Shown here in pieces: positions 16,438-25,259 of a stretch of 48,396 bases of DNA (its first letter is position 1; each line of letters starts with the position of its first letter). Both the position numbers and the translations under genes were made by a program. Below the pieces are notes generated by a model. The model was not told the DNA's origin. It ran no database searches and was given only the letters and a program-made list of their open reading frames with translations. The DNA comes from an uncultured Lachnospiraceae bacterium (GTDB lineage: Bacteria; Bacillota; Clostridia; Lachnospirales; Lachnospiraceae): positions 1 through 48,396 of the forward strand of contig CACXFB010000010.1 of assembly GCA_902766825.1 (NCBI GenBank), given 5' to 3'.

Positions 16438-17520
16438 ATGAAATGTAATATTGGTGTTATTAAGGGAGACGGAATCGGTCCTGAGATAGTTGATGAGGCA
16501 ATAAAGGTTCTTGATGCGGTTGCAAAGAAATACAATCATGAGTTTAACTACACAAGAATTCTCATGGGTGGAGAATCAATTGATGCAACAGGAGAGCCTC
16601 TTACACAGGAAGCTATTGATACTGCACTTGCACAGGATGCCGTACTTATGGGATCTATCGGAGGTAACACAAGCACAAGCCCATGGTATAAACTTGAACC
16701 ACATCTTAGACCGGAAGCAGGACTTTTAAAGCTCAGAAAATCACTTAACCTTTTTGCAAATCTTCGTCCGGCTTACCTTTATAAAGAGCTTGTCGGAGCA
16801 TGTCCGCTTAAGGAAGAGATTTCAAAAAAAGGCTTTGACATGATGATTATGAGAGAGCTTACAGGCGGTCTTTATTTCGGCGACAGAAAGACTGTAACAG
16901 AAGATGGAGTTACTACCGCATATGATTCTCTTACATACAGTGATGTGGAAATCAGAAGAATCGCAAAGCGCGGATTTGATATAGCAATGAAGAGAAGAAA
17001 GAAAGTAACAAGCGTTGATAAGGCCAATGTACTTGACTCTTCAAGACTTTGGAGAAAAATTGTTGAGGAAGTTGCAAAGGATTATCCTGAAGTTGAATAT
17101 GAGCACATGCTTGTAGACAACTGTGCCATGCAGCTTGTAAGAGACCCTGCACAGTTTGACGTAATTCTTACAGAGAACATGTTTGGTGATATTCTTTCTG
17201 ATGAAGCAAGTATGGTAACTGGTTCAATTGGAATGCTTTCATCTGCAAGTTTAAATGATACAAAGTTTGGCTTGTATGAGCCAAGTCATGGTTCTGCACC
17301 TGACATTGCAGGACAGGATATTGCAAATCCTATTGCAACAATTCTTTCAGCAGCAATGATGCTTAGATATTCATTTGACCTTGATGAAGAGGCTGATGCA
17401 ATTGAAAATGCAGTTAAGAAGATTCTTCAGGATAACTACAGAACAGTTGATATTATGTCAGAGGGATGTACAAAGGTCGGATGCTCTAAGATGGGTGACC
17501 TTCTTGCACAGTCAATATAA
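16438..17520 (+). CDS. leuB: 3-isopropylmalate dehydrogenase
   Basis: A 360-residue NAD-dependent beta-decarboxylating dehydrogenase that oxidises 3-isopropylmalate towards 2-oxoisocaproate. Motifs include the N-terminal IGVIKGDGIGPEIV, GSIGG, the substrate helix LRPEAGLLKLRKSLNLFANLRPA, ELTGGLYFG, and the metal/NAD region ENMFGDILSDEASM...GSIGMLSSASL...YEPSHGSAPDIAGQ. Length and order match LeuB. It lies 57 bases after leuC copy 2, with the ribosome binding site AAAGGATGA. leuA is not in the window. Confidence 0.96.
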   Translation: MKCNIGVIKGDGIGPEIVDEAIKVLDAVAKKYNHEFNYTRILMGGESIDATGEPLTQEAIDTALAQDAVLMGSIGGNTSTSPWYKLEPHLRPEAGLLKLRKSLNLFANLRPAYLYKELVGACPLKEEISKKGFDMMIMRELTGGLYFGDRKTVTEDGVTTAYDSLTYSDVEIRRIAKRGFDIAMKRRKKVTSVDKANVLDSSRLWRKIVEEVAKDYPEVEYEHMLVDNCAMQLVRDPAQFDVILTENMFGDILSDEASMVTGSIGMLSSASLNDTKFGLYEPSHGSAPDIAGQDIANPIATILSAAMMLRYSFDLDEEADAIENAVKKILQDNYRTVDIMSEGCTKVGCSKMGDLLAQSI

Positions 17521-17608
17521 GATATATTGATGTATTGAAGAATAAATCAATTAATGATAAGATAAGATAATTATTTAACTAAAAAATATTTGGGAATGGA
17601 GAATGGAA

Positions 17609-19276
17609 ATGAAGAGTGATTCAGTAAGAGTTGGAATGCAGCAGGCACCACACAGATCATTATTTAACGCACTTGGTATGACAAAAGAAGAGATGGACAG
17701 ACCATTAGTCGGAATTGTCAGCTCATATAACGAGATTGTTCCGGGACACATGAATCTTGATAAGATTGTTGAGGCTGTAAAGCTTGGTGTGGCTATGGCA
17801 GGAGGAACACCTGTTGTAGTTCCTGCAATAGCAGTATGTGATGGTATTGCGATGGGACATATCGGAATGAAATATTCACTTGTAACAAGAGACCTTATAG
17901 CAGATTCTACAGAGTGTCTTGCTACAGCACATGCATTTGATGCACTTGTTATGGTACCTAACTGTGACAAGAATGTACCGGGTCTTTTAATGGCAGCAGC
18001 AAGAGTAAACGTACCTACCGTATTTGTAAGCGGTGGCCCTATGCTTGCAGGTCATGTAAAGGGTAAGAAGACATCACTTTCAAGTATGTTTGAGGCAGTT
18101 GGTGCATATGAAGCAGGAAAGATGACACTTGAAGATGTAGAAGACTTTGAGTGCAATGCATGTCCTACATGTGGTTCATGTTCAGGAATGTACACAGCTA
18201 ATTCAATGAACTGCCTTACAGAAGCAATCGGTATGGGACTTAGAGGCAACGGAACAATTCCTGCAGTATATTCACAGAGAATTCAGCTTGCTAAGCATGC
18301 CGGAATGAAGGTTATGGAATTACTTGAGAAGAATATAAGACCACGTGACATCCTTACAGAGGAAGCATTTATGAATGCTCTTACTGTTGATATGGCGCTT
18401 GGATGTAGTACAAATACAATGCTTCACCTTCCTGCAATCGCTCATGAGGCAGGAGTTGATCTTAATCTTGATATTGCTAACAACATTTCAAAGAAGACAC
18501 CTAACCTTTGTCACCTTGCACCTGCAGGTCACACATACATGGAAGAGCTTAATGAAGCCGGCGGTATCTATGCGGTAATGAAGGAACTTAGCAAGAAGGG
18601 ACTTCTTAACTTAGACCTTATCACTGCAACAGGTAAAACTGTTGGTGAGAATATTGAAAATGCTGTTAATAAGAATACAGATGTTATCAGACCAATTGAG
18701 AATCCATTCAGTGAAACAGGAGGAATCGCAGTTCTTAAGGGTAACATTGCACCTGACTCATGTGTAGTTAAGCGTTCGGCAGTTGTACCTGAGATGTTAA
18801 AGCATGAAGGTCCTGCAAGAGTATTTGACTGTGAAGAAGATGCAATTGCAGCAATCAAGGGTGGAAAAATCGTTGCCGGTGATGTTGTTGTTATCAGATA
18901 CGAAGGACCAAAAGGCGGCCCTGGTATGAGAGAGATGTTAAATCCTACATCTGCAATTGCAGGAATGGGACTTGGTTCTACAGTTGCTCTTATTACAGAC
19001 GGACGTTTCTCAGGAGCTTCAAGAGGTGCTTCAATCGGACATGTTTCTCCGGAAGCAGCAGTAGGCGGACCAATTGCTCTTATTGAAGAAGGCGATATTA
19101 TTAAGATTGATATAGATGCAAATACAATCAATGTTGATGTTACAGATGAAGTGCTTGCACAAAGAAAAGCTAACTGGAAGCCAAGACAGCCAAAGGTTAC
19201 AACAGGATATCTTGCACGTTATGCATCAATGGTTACATCAGCAAATGAAGGTGCAATACTTAAGATTAATAAATAA
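17609..19276 (+). CDS. ilvD: Dihydroxy-acid dehydratase
   Basis: A 555-residue iron-sulfur dehydratase in valine, isoleucine and leucine synthesis. It has [18 protein letters not shown] at the N-terminus, the cluster-binding motifs NCDKNVPG and [19 protein letters not shown], and C-terminal [21 protein letters not shown] and [16 protein letters not shown]. It converts 2,3-dihydroxy-isovalerate and -methylvalerate to the oxo acids. The start at 17609 is preferred over 17603 because GGAG (17598-17601) is then seven bases away and the protein begins with the usual MKSD. It lies about 90 bases after leuB, with ilvB following. Confidence 0.97.
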   Translation: MKSDSVRVGMQQAPHRSLFNALGMTKEEMDRPLVGIVSSYNEIVPGHMNLDKIVEAVKLGVAMAGGTPVVVPAIAVCDGIAMGHIGMKYSLVTRDLIADSTECLATAHAFDALVMVPNCDKNVPGLLMAAARVNVPTVFVSGGPMLAGHVKGKKTSLSSMFEAVGAYEAGKMTLEDVEDFECNACPTCGSCSGMYTANSMNCLTEAIGMGLRGNGTIPAVYSQRIQLAKHAGMKVMELLEKNIRPRDILTEEAFMNALTVDMALGCSTNTMLHLPAIAHEAGVDLNLDIANNISKKTPNLCHLAPAGHTYMEELNEAGGIYAVMKELSKKGLLNLDLITATGKTVGENIENAVNKNTDVIRPIENPFSETGGIAVLKGNIAPDSCVVKRSAVVPEMLKHEGPARVFDCEEDAIAAIKGGKIVAGDVVVIRYEGPKGGPGMREMLNPTSAIAGMGLGSTVALITDGRFSGASRGASIGHVSPEAAVGGPIALIEEGDIIKIDIDANTINVDVTDEVLAQRKANWKPRQPKVTTGYLARYASMVTSANEGAILKINK

Positions 19277-19311
19277 ACTTTCAAATATAAGGACGAATGG
19301 AGATTACAAAC

Positions 19312-21003
19312 ATGAAACTTTCAGGTTCACAGATATTTATTGAATGTTTAAAAGAACAGGGTGTTGATACGATTTTCGGTTATCCGGGAGGTGCAATACT
19401 TAATCTTTATGATGAGATATACAAGCACAGCAATGAGATAAGACACATCCTTACATCTCATGAGCAGGGTGCATCTCATGCCGCAGACGGATATGCAAGA
19501 TCAACAGGTAAAGTTGGTGTATGTCTTGCGACAAGCGGACCGGGAGCTACCAATCTTGTAACAGGTATCGCTACAGCATTTATGGATTCAATCCCAATGG
19601 TTGCATTTACAGGTAACGTCGGTGAAGCACTTCTTGGTAAAGACAGTTTTCAGGAGATTGATATCAAGGGTGTTACAATGCCTATAACAAAGCATAATTT
19701 CATTGTTAAAAATGTTGAGGATCTTGCACCTGTTATCAGAAGAGCATTTGAAATTGCAAAGAGCGGAAGACCGGGTCCTGTACTTGTTGACATTACAAAG
19801 AATGCAACAGAACCTAACAACAAGATTGAATACACACCTGTTGTTCCTAATGAGGTTAAACCAGTTACTGATACAATTAAATCAGAAGATGTTAAGAAGG
19901 CTGTTAAGCTTATTTCAAAAGCTAAGAAACCTATTATTTTTGTCGGTGGAGGAGCAGTCCTTTCAAATGCAAGTGATGAACTTAAAGAATTTGCATACAA
20001 GGTAGATGCACCTGTATGTGACACGCTTATGGGAAAAGGAGCATTTTCAGGTGATGAAGATCTTTACATCGGAATGCTTGGAATGCATGGAACCAAGACA
20101 GCTAATTTCTCAGTAAGCAAATGTGACCTTCTTATCGTAGTAGGTTCAAGATTTTCTGACAGAATTACAGGTAATGCTAAGAAGTTTGCAACTAATGCGA
20201 AGATTCTTCAGATTGATGTTGATCCGGCTGAGATTAATAAGAACATCATCGTTGATGCAAGTGTCATAGGTGATATCAAAGAAGTTCTTAAAGTACTTAA
20301 TGAGAAGATTGAAGCAGGCGATCATACAGAATGGAAAAATGAAGTATTTGCAATGAGAGAGTCAATGCCTCTTACATACAATAAGAATGAACTTACAGGT
20401 CCGTTCGTTATGGAAAAACTTAATGAAATCCTTAGCGAGGATGACATTATTACTACAGAAGTAGGACAGCATCAGATGTGGGCGGCACAGTTCTATAAGT
20501 ATAAGAAACCTAGAAAACTTCTTACATCGGGTGGTCTTGGTACTATGGGATACGGACTTGGAGCATGTATCGGAGCAAAGGTAGCTAATCCGGATAAAGT
20601 ATGTGTTAACATTGCCGGAGACGGATGCTTTAGAATGAACATGAACGAGATTGCCACAGCAACAAGATACAACATACCTGTAATTGAGATAATCATGAAT
20701 AATCATGTACTTGGTATGGTTCGTCAGTGGCAGGATTTATTCTATGGACAGAGATATTCATTTACAACACTTAACGATCAGGTTGATTTTGCAATGGTTG
20801 CACAGGGAATGGGTGCAAAGGCATATGTTATTACAAAGCCTGAGGAAGTTGAGCCTACAATAAGAGAGGCAATAAGCCTTAACATTCCTGTTGTAATTGA
20901 ATGCAGAATCAATTCAGATGATAAGGTTTGGCCAATGGTTGCACCGGGTAGTGCAATAGCTGATGCATTTGACGAAAAAGATGCAAAAGAGAAACTTGGT
21001 TGA
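19312..21003 (+). CDS. ilvB: Acetolactate synthase large subunit
   Basis: A 563-residue ThDP enzyme that condenses two pyruvates, or pyruvate and 2-oxobutyrate, in branched-chain amino acid synthesis. Motifs: FGYPGGAILNLYD, the catalytic Glu in TSHEQGASHAADGYARSTG, SGPGATNLVTG, and the ThDP/Mg motif GDGCFRMNMNEIATATRYN. The context after ilvD argues for the biosynthetic rather than the catabolic (AlsS) role. The ATG at 19312 gives the usual MKLSG start, with GGAG nine bases upstream; 19297 has only a 3-base gap to its site. No regulatory small subunit (ilvN/ilvH) follows. The stop codon lies inside a promoter for serC. Confidence 0.95.
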   Translation: MKLSGSQIFIECLKEQGVDTIFGYPGGAILNLYDEIYKHSNEIRHILTSHEQGASHAADGYARSTGKVGVCLATSGPGATNLVTGIATAFMDSIPMVAFTGNVGEALLGKDSFQEIDIKGVTMPITKHNFIVKNVEDLAPVIRRAFEIAKSGRPGPVLVDITKNATEPNNKIEYTPVVPNEVKPVTDTIKSEDVKKAVKLISKAKKPIIFVGGGAVLSNASDELKEFAYKVDAPVCDTLMGKGAFSGDEDLYIGMLGMHGTKTANFSVSKCDLLIVVGSRFSDRITGNAKKFATNAKILQIDVDPAEINKNIIVDASVIGDIKEVLKVLNEKIEAGDHTEWKNEVFAMRESMPLTYNKNELTGPFVMEKLNEILSEDDIITTEVGQHQMWAAQFYKYKKPRKLLTSGGLGTMGYGLGACIGAKVANPDKVCVNIAGDGCFRMNMNEIATATRYNIPVIEIIMNNHVLGMVRQWQDLFYGQRYSFTTLNDQVDFAMVAQGMGAKAYVITKPEEVEPTIREAISLNIPVVIECRINSDDKVWPMVAPGSAIADAFDEKDAKEKLG

Positions 21004-21028
21004 CAATATAAAATTGAAGTAATATAAT
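21000..21028 (+). promoter_or_regulatory. Consensus promoter for serC-serA overlapping the ilvB stop codon
   Basis: TTGACA (21000-21005), a 17-base spacer and TATAAT (21023-21028): both hexamers are perfect sigma-A consensus. The TGA stop codon of ilvB (21001-21003) is part of the -35 box. Confidence 0.85.
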
Positions 21029-21030
21029 CG

Positions 21031-21086
21031 ACATGATGTGTTCATTTAAAGACAAATGAGTTTGTTAAATAAATAACACATCATGT
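21031..21086. promoter_or_regulatory. 12-bp inverted repeat at the serC transcription start
   Basis: ACATGATGTGTT (21031-21042) and AACACATCATGT (21075-21086) are perfect inverted copies separated by 32 bases, with a minor CATTT/AAATG pair inside. The left arm spans the predicted start of transcription. It could be a split operator, or a leader hairpin if transcription begins at the left edge. No T-tract follows, so it is not a terminator. Confidence 0.45.
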
Positions 21087-21129
21087 ATTATGTTTAGATA
21101 ATAACAGTTTAATCTAAGGAGGATTTAAA

Positions 21130-22215
21130 ATGAGCAGAGTTTATAATTTCTCAGCAGGACCTGCTGTATTACCGGAAGAAGTACTTAAAGAAGCAGCAGA
21201 CGAGATGCTTGACTATAATGGATCAGGAATGTCAGTAATGGAGATGAGTCATCGTTCAAAGGAATATGATGATATCATCAAGACAGCTGAAAAGGATTTA
21301 AGAGACCTTATGAATATACCTGATAACTATAAGGTATTATTCTTACAGGGTGGAGCTTCACAGCAGTTTGCTATGATTCCTATGAACCTTATGAAGAACG
21401 GTGTTGCTGATTACATCGTAACAGGACAGTGGGCTAAGAAGGCATGGCAGGAAGCTTCTAAATATGGAAAGGCTAATAAGATTGCTTCATCAGAAGATAA
21501 GACATTTTCATATATCCCTGATTGTTCAGATCTTCCTATAGATGATAATGCTGATTATGTATATATTTGCGAGAACAATACTATCTACGGAACAAAATTT
21601 AAGGAGCTCCCTAATACAAAGGGTAAGACATTGGTTGCAGATGTTTCTTCATGCTTCCTTTCAGAACCTGTAGATGTTACTAAGTATGGTGTAATCTACG
21701 GTGGTGTTCAGAAGAACATCGGACCTGCAGGTGTTGTAATTGTTATCATCAGAGAAGACCTTATTACAGAGGACGTAATGCCTGGAACACCTACAATGCT
21801 TCAGTACAAGATTCATGCTGATGCAGATTCACTTTACAATACTCCACCTGCATATGGTATCTACATCTGCGGTAAGGTATTTAAGTGGTTAAAGAAGATG
21901 GGCGGACTTGAGAAAATCAAAGAGATCAACGAGAAGAAAGCAAAGATTCTTTATGATTTCCTTGATGAGAGCAAGCTCTTTAAGGGAACAGTTGAGAAGA
22001 AGGATCGTTCTTTAATGAATGTACCATTTGTAACAGGTGATGCTGATATGGACGCTAAGTTCGTAGCTGAGGCTAAGAAGGCAGGATTCGTTAACCTTAA
22101 AGGCCACAGAAGCGTTGGTGGTATGAGAGCAAGTATCTACAATGCAATGCCGGTTGAGGGTGTTGTTGCACTTGTTGATTTCATGAAGAAATTCGAAGCT
22201 GAGAATCTTAAGTAA
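21130..22215 (+). CDS. serC: Phosphoserine aminotransferase
   Basis: A 361-residue class V PLP aminotransferase that converts 3-phosphohydroxypyruvate and glutamate to phosphoserine. N-terminal YNFSAGPAVLPEEVL, GSGMSVMEMSHRSKEY and FLQGGASQQFAMIPMNL are typical. The PLP-binding Lys is in GGVQKNIGPAGVVI, and the C-terminal GHRSVGGMRASIYNAMP closes the active site. A strong AAGGAGG site precedes the ATG. serA follows after 18 bases, forming a serine biosynthesis operon under the promoter at 21000. Confidence 0.97.
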   Translation: MSRVYNFSAGPAVLPEEVLKEAADEMLDYNGSGMSVMEMSHRSKEYDDIIKTAEKDLRDLMNIPDNYKVLFLQGGASQQFAMIPMNLMKNGVADYIVTGQWAKKAWQEASKYGKANKIASSEDKTFSYIPDCSDLPIDDNADYVYICENNTIYGTKFKELPNTKGKTLVADVSSCFLSEPVDVTKYGVIYGGVQKNIGPAGVVIVIIREDLITEDVMPGTPTMLQYKIHADADSLYNTPPAYGIYICGKVFKWLKKMGGLEKIKEINEKKAKILYDFLDESKLFKGTVEKKDRSLMNVPFVTGDADMDAKFVAEAKKAGFVNLKGHRSVGGMRASIYNAMPVEGVVALVDFMKKFEAENLK

Positions 22216-22233
22216 TCAGGAGGAATTATTATA

Positions 22234-23397
22234 ATGGCTAAGTATAATTGTTTAAATCCTATTGCTGCATGTGGACTTGATTTATTCCCTGCAGGATATG
22301 AGCAGACAGATGATTTTGCACAGGCAGATGTTGCACTTGTAAGAAGTGCTGCAATGCATGATATGGAACTTTCAGATAATCTTATCGGTATCGCAAGAGC
22401 AGGTGCCGGTGTTAACAACATCCCACTTGATAAATGTGCAGATAAAGGTATCGTAGTATTTAACACACCTGGAGCTAACGCTAACGGTGTTAAGGAGCTT
22501 GTTATTGCATCACTTATTCTTGCATCAAGAGATGTTGTAGGCGGTATTAACTGGGTTAATGCCAACAAGGATGATGAGAACCTTGCAAAGACAGTTGAGA
22601 AGGCTAAAAAGGCGTATGCAGGTACAGAGATTGCAGGAAAGAAGCTTGGTGTTATCGGTCTTGGAGCAATCGGTGTATTAGTTGCTAATGCAGCAACACA
22701 TCTTGGAATGGAAGTATATGGATGCGATCCATTCATTTCAGTAGATTCAGCTTGGAATCTTTCAAGAAGCGTAAAGCACGTTAAGACAAGAGAAGAGATT
22801 TTCAAAGAGTGTGATTATATAACAGTTCATACCCCACTTGTTGATGATACAAGAGATATGATTAACAAAGATACTATTGCAATGATGAAGGATGGAGTTA
22901 TCATTCTTAACTTTGCAAGAGGCGAGCTTGTTAATAGTGATGACATTATCGAGGCAGTTGGAAGCGGTAAGGTTAAGAAGTACATGACAGACCTTCCTAA
23001 CACAAAGATTGCAGGTGTTGACGGTATTGTATGTGTTCCACACCTTGGAGCATCTACACAGGAGTCAGAAGATAACTGTGCTGTAATAGCTGTTAAAGAG
23101 ATTATTGATTTCGTTGATAACGGAAATATCAAGAACTCAGTTAACTATCCTGCATGTAACGCTGGAATCTGTGAATCTGCAGGAAGAATCGCAATCTGCC
23201 ACAAGAATATTCCTAACATGATCAGCCAGTGTACACAGCTTTTTGCTGACAATGATATTAACATTGACACAATGACAAGTAAGTCAAAAGGTGATTATGC
23301 ATATACACTTCTTGATTTAAGTAAGCCTGCACCTGCTGACACTGTATCTAAGCTTTCAGCTATTGATGGAATACTTAAGGTCAGAGTTGTAAAATAA
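22234..23397 (+). CDS. serA: D-3-phosphoglycerate dehydrogenase
   Basis: A 387-residue NAD-dependent 2-hydroxyacid dehydrogenase catalysing the first step of serine synthesis. It has the Rossmann motif GLGAIGVLVANAA, FARGELVNS (catalytic Arg region) and PHLGASTQES (catalytic His), and a C-terminal ACT domain from about residue 315 that probably senses serine. It is the short clostridial/Bacteroidetes type, in which the usual D-x-F-x-x-EP segment is replaced by MTDLPNTKIAG. It is co-transcribed with serC and followed by a clear terminator. Confidence 0.95.
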   Translation: MAKYNCLNPIAACGLDLFPAGYEQTDDFAQADVALVRSAAMHDMELSDNLIGIARAGAGVNNIPLDKCADKGIVVFNTPGANANGVKELVIASLILASRDVVGGINWVNANKDDENLAKTVEKAKKAYAGTEIAGKKLGVIGLGAIGVLVANAATHLGMEVYGCDPFISVDSAWNLSRSVKHVKTREEIFKECDYITVHTPLVDDTRDMINKDTIAMMKDGVIILNFARGELVNSDDIIEAVGSGKVKKYMTDLPNTKIAGVDGIVCVPHLGASTQESEDNCAVIAVKEIIDFVDNGNIKNSVNYPACNAGICESAGRIAICHKNIPNMISQCTQLFADNDINIDTMTSKSKGDYAYTLLDLSKPAPADTVSKLSAIDGILKVRVVK

Positions 23398-23423
23398 TTT
23401 GCTTTATAATGATAAATAAATAT

Positions 23424-23457
23424 AGAGAACCTGTATAATCGGGTTCTCTTTTTTTAT
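23424..23457 (+). terminator. Intrinsic terminator after serA
   Basis: The stem AGAGAACC (23424-23431) and GGTTCTCT (23442-23449), with a 10-base loop, is followed by seven T residues (TTTTTTTATTT overall). Confidence 0.9.
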
Positions 23458-23486
23458 TTACTTGTTTATTACTTTCGTGGTATAAT
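23458..23486 (+). promoter_or_regulatory. Possible promoter of the prepilin gene
   Basis: A perfect TATAAT (23481-23486) is preceded at 17 bases by a weak -35, TTACTT (23458-23463), directly after the serA terminator T-tract. Confidence 0.45.
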
Positions 23487-23494
23487 AATGAGGG

Positions 23495-23546
23495 GAGATT
23501 TATTTACAAAGTGGAGAGATTTATTTACAAAGTGGAGAGATTTATT
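23495..23546 (+). repeat. 21-bp tandem repeat (2.5 copies) in the prepilin leader
   Basis: Two perfect 21-base units (GAGATTTATTTACAAAGTGGA at 23495-23515 and 23516-23536) are followed by a partial third (23537-23546). The period of 21 is seven codons, so an upstream open frame reads RDLFTKW repeatedly, but its ATG (23488) overlaps the promoter region and lacks a ribosome binding site. The repeats therefore most likely lie in the untranslated leader. Confidence 0.8.
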
Positions 23547-23577
23547 ATCATACGAAGTATGGGAGAGAGAGGAAAAC

Positions 23578-23955
23578 ATGGAAGAGGAAGAGAAGAAGAA
23601 AAGAAGGCTTAACAATGCTGGTTTTTCATTGATTGAGCTTATAATCGTTGTTGCAATTATGGCAATTCTTGCTGCAGCGCTTGCACCGCAGCTTATCAAG
23701 TACATTGAAAAATCGAGAGCTAACACCTGCAGACACAATATGGGTCTGATCGAAGAGGCAATCACATTGGAGTACACAGATAAGAGAGAGGCATACACCA
23801 ATTATGGTACAATTACTGATCTGGAAAATGTTGAACTTTATGATGGTACAAAGTGCCCATCGGGCGGAACATATTCGATTGAGGTTACACAGAAAGATGA
23901 TGGTGGAATCGATATTGATATAGAATGCTCTAAGCATGGAAAATTTACGCATTAA
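23578..23955 (+). CDS. Type IV prepilin-like protein
   Basis: A 125-residue protein with a charged leader (MEEEEKKKRRLNNAG) and a class III prepilin signal: G|FSLIELIIVVAIMAILAAAL, cleaved after Gly, with Phe at +1 and the conserved Glu at +5. The helix is followed by a short C-terminal globular part with three Cys (TCRHN, KCPSGG, ECSKHG), the last region beta-like and acidic. It resembles minor or short pseudopilins (ComGC/GspG-like). No prepilin peptidase, ATPase or platform protein is nearby, so its assembly system must be elsewhere. The ATG at 23578 follows GAGAGAGAGGA; the longer frame from 23488 is rejected. Confidence 0.85.
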   Translation: MEEEEKKKRRLNNAGFSLIELIIVVAIMAILAAALAPQLIKYIEKSRANTCRHNMGLIEEAITLEYTDKREAYTNYGTITDLENVELYDGTKCPSGGTYSIEVTQKDDGGIDIDIECSKHGKFTH

Positions 23956-23978
23956 TTATTTTTGGAGGATTATTTAGG

Positions 23979-25223
23979 ATGGCAACCATATTACCTTTTA
24001 AATGTATAAGACCGAGGAAGGACGAGGCGGACTGCATTGCAGCGCTACCTTATGATGTTTATTCAAGTAAAGAGGCGAGGATGGTGGTAAGAGATAATCC
24101 TCTGTCTTTTTTGAATATTGACAGAGCAGAGACACAGTTTGACGAGAGTGTGGACATATATGATGAGAAGGTTTATAAAAAAGCTCATGACCTTCTTTAT
24201 GATATGATTGATAAAGGACATTTTATAAGGGACAATGAGAAAAAATATTATGTTTACCGTCTTATTATGAATGGTCGTTCACAGACAGGAATTACGGCAC
24301 TTGCTTCTATTGATGATTATCTTAACAATGTAATTAAAAAACACGAGAATACAAGGGAAGAAAAAGAACTTGACCGTATCAGACATGTAGATACATGTAA
24401 TGCACAGACAGGACCGATTTTTTTAGCTTACAGAAGTAATGAAGTGATTAATGAAACTGTGAGTAGAATTGTAACAAAAGAACCTATATATGATTTTGAG
24501 TCCGAAGACGGTATAAGACATACTGTTTGGGATATAGTCGCAACTGCAGATATTGATACAATTGAAAATGCATTTGCATCCATTGGGGAGATATATATTG
24601 CTGACGGTCATCACAGGGCAGCATCGGCTGTTAAGGTTGGACTTAAGCGAAGAGAATTGAAGAAAGATTACACCGGCAACGAAGAGTTTAATTATTTTAT
24701 GTCGGTTTTATTCCCGGATGATCAGTTGATGATTATGGATTATAACAGAACAGTGGCTGACCTTAACGGAATGGATTCTAGGGAATTTATTTCACGTATA
24801 AGTGAGAATTTTGAGGTGTCTGGTAATGGCGATAATCCATATTCTCCTGTTAAAAAAGGAGAGTTTGGAATGTATCTTGACAAAGAATGGTACAAACTTG
24901 TTATTAAGGAAGGTGTGGCTGATATGTCCGACCCTGTAAAAGCATTGGATGTTTCTTTGCTTCAGGATTATCTGCTGTATCCTGTCCTTGGAATAAAAGA
25001 TCCAAGAACTGACTCACGTATTGATTTTGTGGGAGGAATAAGAGGAATGGAGGAGTTAAAGAGAAGGGCTGATTCGGATATGAAGGTATCATTTTCGATG
25101 TATCCTACATCGATAAATGAGTTGTTTGAAGTGGCAGATGCCGGTATGCTTATGCCACCAAAATCAACATGGTTTGAACCAAAGCTTAGGAGTGGGCTTT
25201 TTATTCACGAATTAGATAACTAA
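23979..25223 (+). CDS. DUF1015 family protein
   Basis: A 414-residue protein with the hallmarks of DUF1015: ILPFKCIRPRKDEADCIAALPYDVYSSKEAR at the start, PLSFLNIDRAE, and a central ADGHHRAASA motif near residue 210, followed by FNYFMSVLFPDDQLMIMDYNR. In many clostridia this family is encoded beside serA and serC, as here, which suggests a role tied to serine or phosphoserine metabolism. The DGHHR motif is reminiscent of ParB/sulfiredoxin-fold serine kinases (SerK), but that link is inference. The start follows TTTGGAGGATTATTTAGG. It is separated from serA by the prepilin gene and a terminator. Confidence 0.8.
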   Translation: MATILPFKCIRPRKDEADCIAALPYDVYSSKEARMVVRDNPLSFLNIDRAETQFDESVDIYDEKVYKKAHDLLYDMIDKGHFIRDNEKKYYVYRLIMNGRSQTGITALASIDDYLNNVIKKHENTREEKELDRIRHVDTCNAQTGPIFLAYRSNEVINETVSRIVTKEPIYDFESEDGIRHTVWDIVATADIDTIENAFASIGEIYIADGHHRAASAVKVGLKRRELKKDYTGNEEFNYFMSVLFPDDQLMIMDYNRTVADLNGMDSREFISRISENFEVSGNGDNPYSPVKKGEFGMYLDKEWYKLVIKEGVADMSDPVKALDVSLLQDYLLYPVLGIKDPRTDSRIDFVGGIRGMEELKRRADSDMKVSFSMYPTSINELFEVADAGMLMPPKSTWFEPKLRSGLFIHELDN

Positions 25224-25259
25224 TTGCTATATAATTCAATTGAAAGGATGGAATGAGTA

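Noticed and set aside
12661-19312. T-box leader controlling the leu/ilv genes
   Set aside because: The gaps between these genes are short, and no T-box core (TGGNACCGCG-type) or antiterminator was seen.
23495-23546. CRISPR-like array
   Set aside because: The units are directly adjacent without spacers and only 2.5 copies exist; it is a simple tandem repeat.
23488-23577. N-terminal extension of the prepilin encoding RDLFTKW repeats
   Set aside because: The ATG at 23488 sits one base after the TATAAT box and has no ribosome binding site; a typical prepilin leader starts at 23578 after GAGAGAGAGGA.
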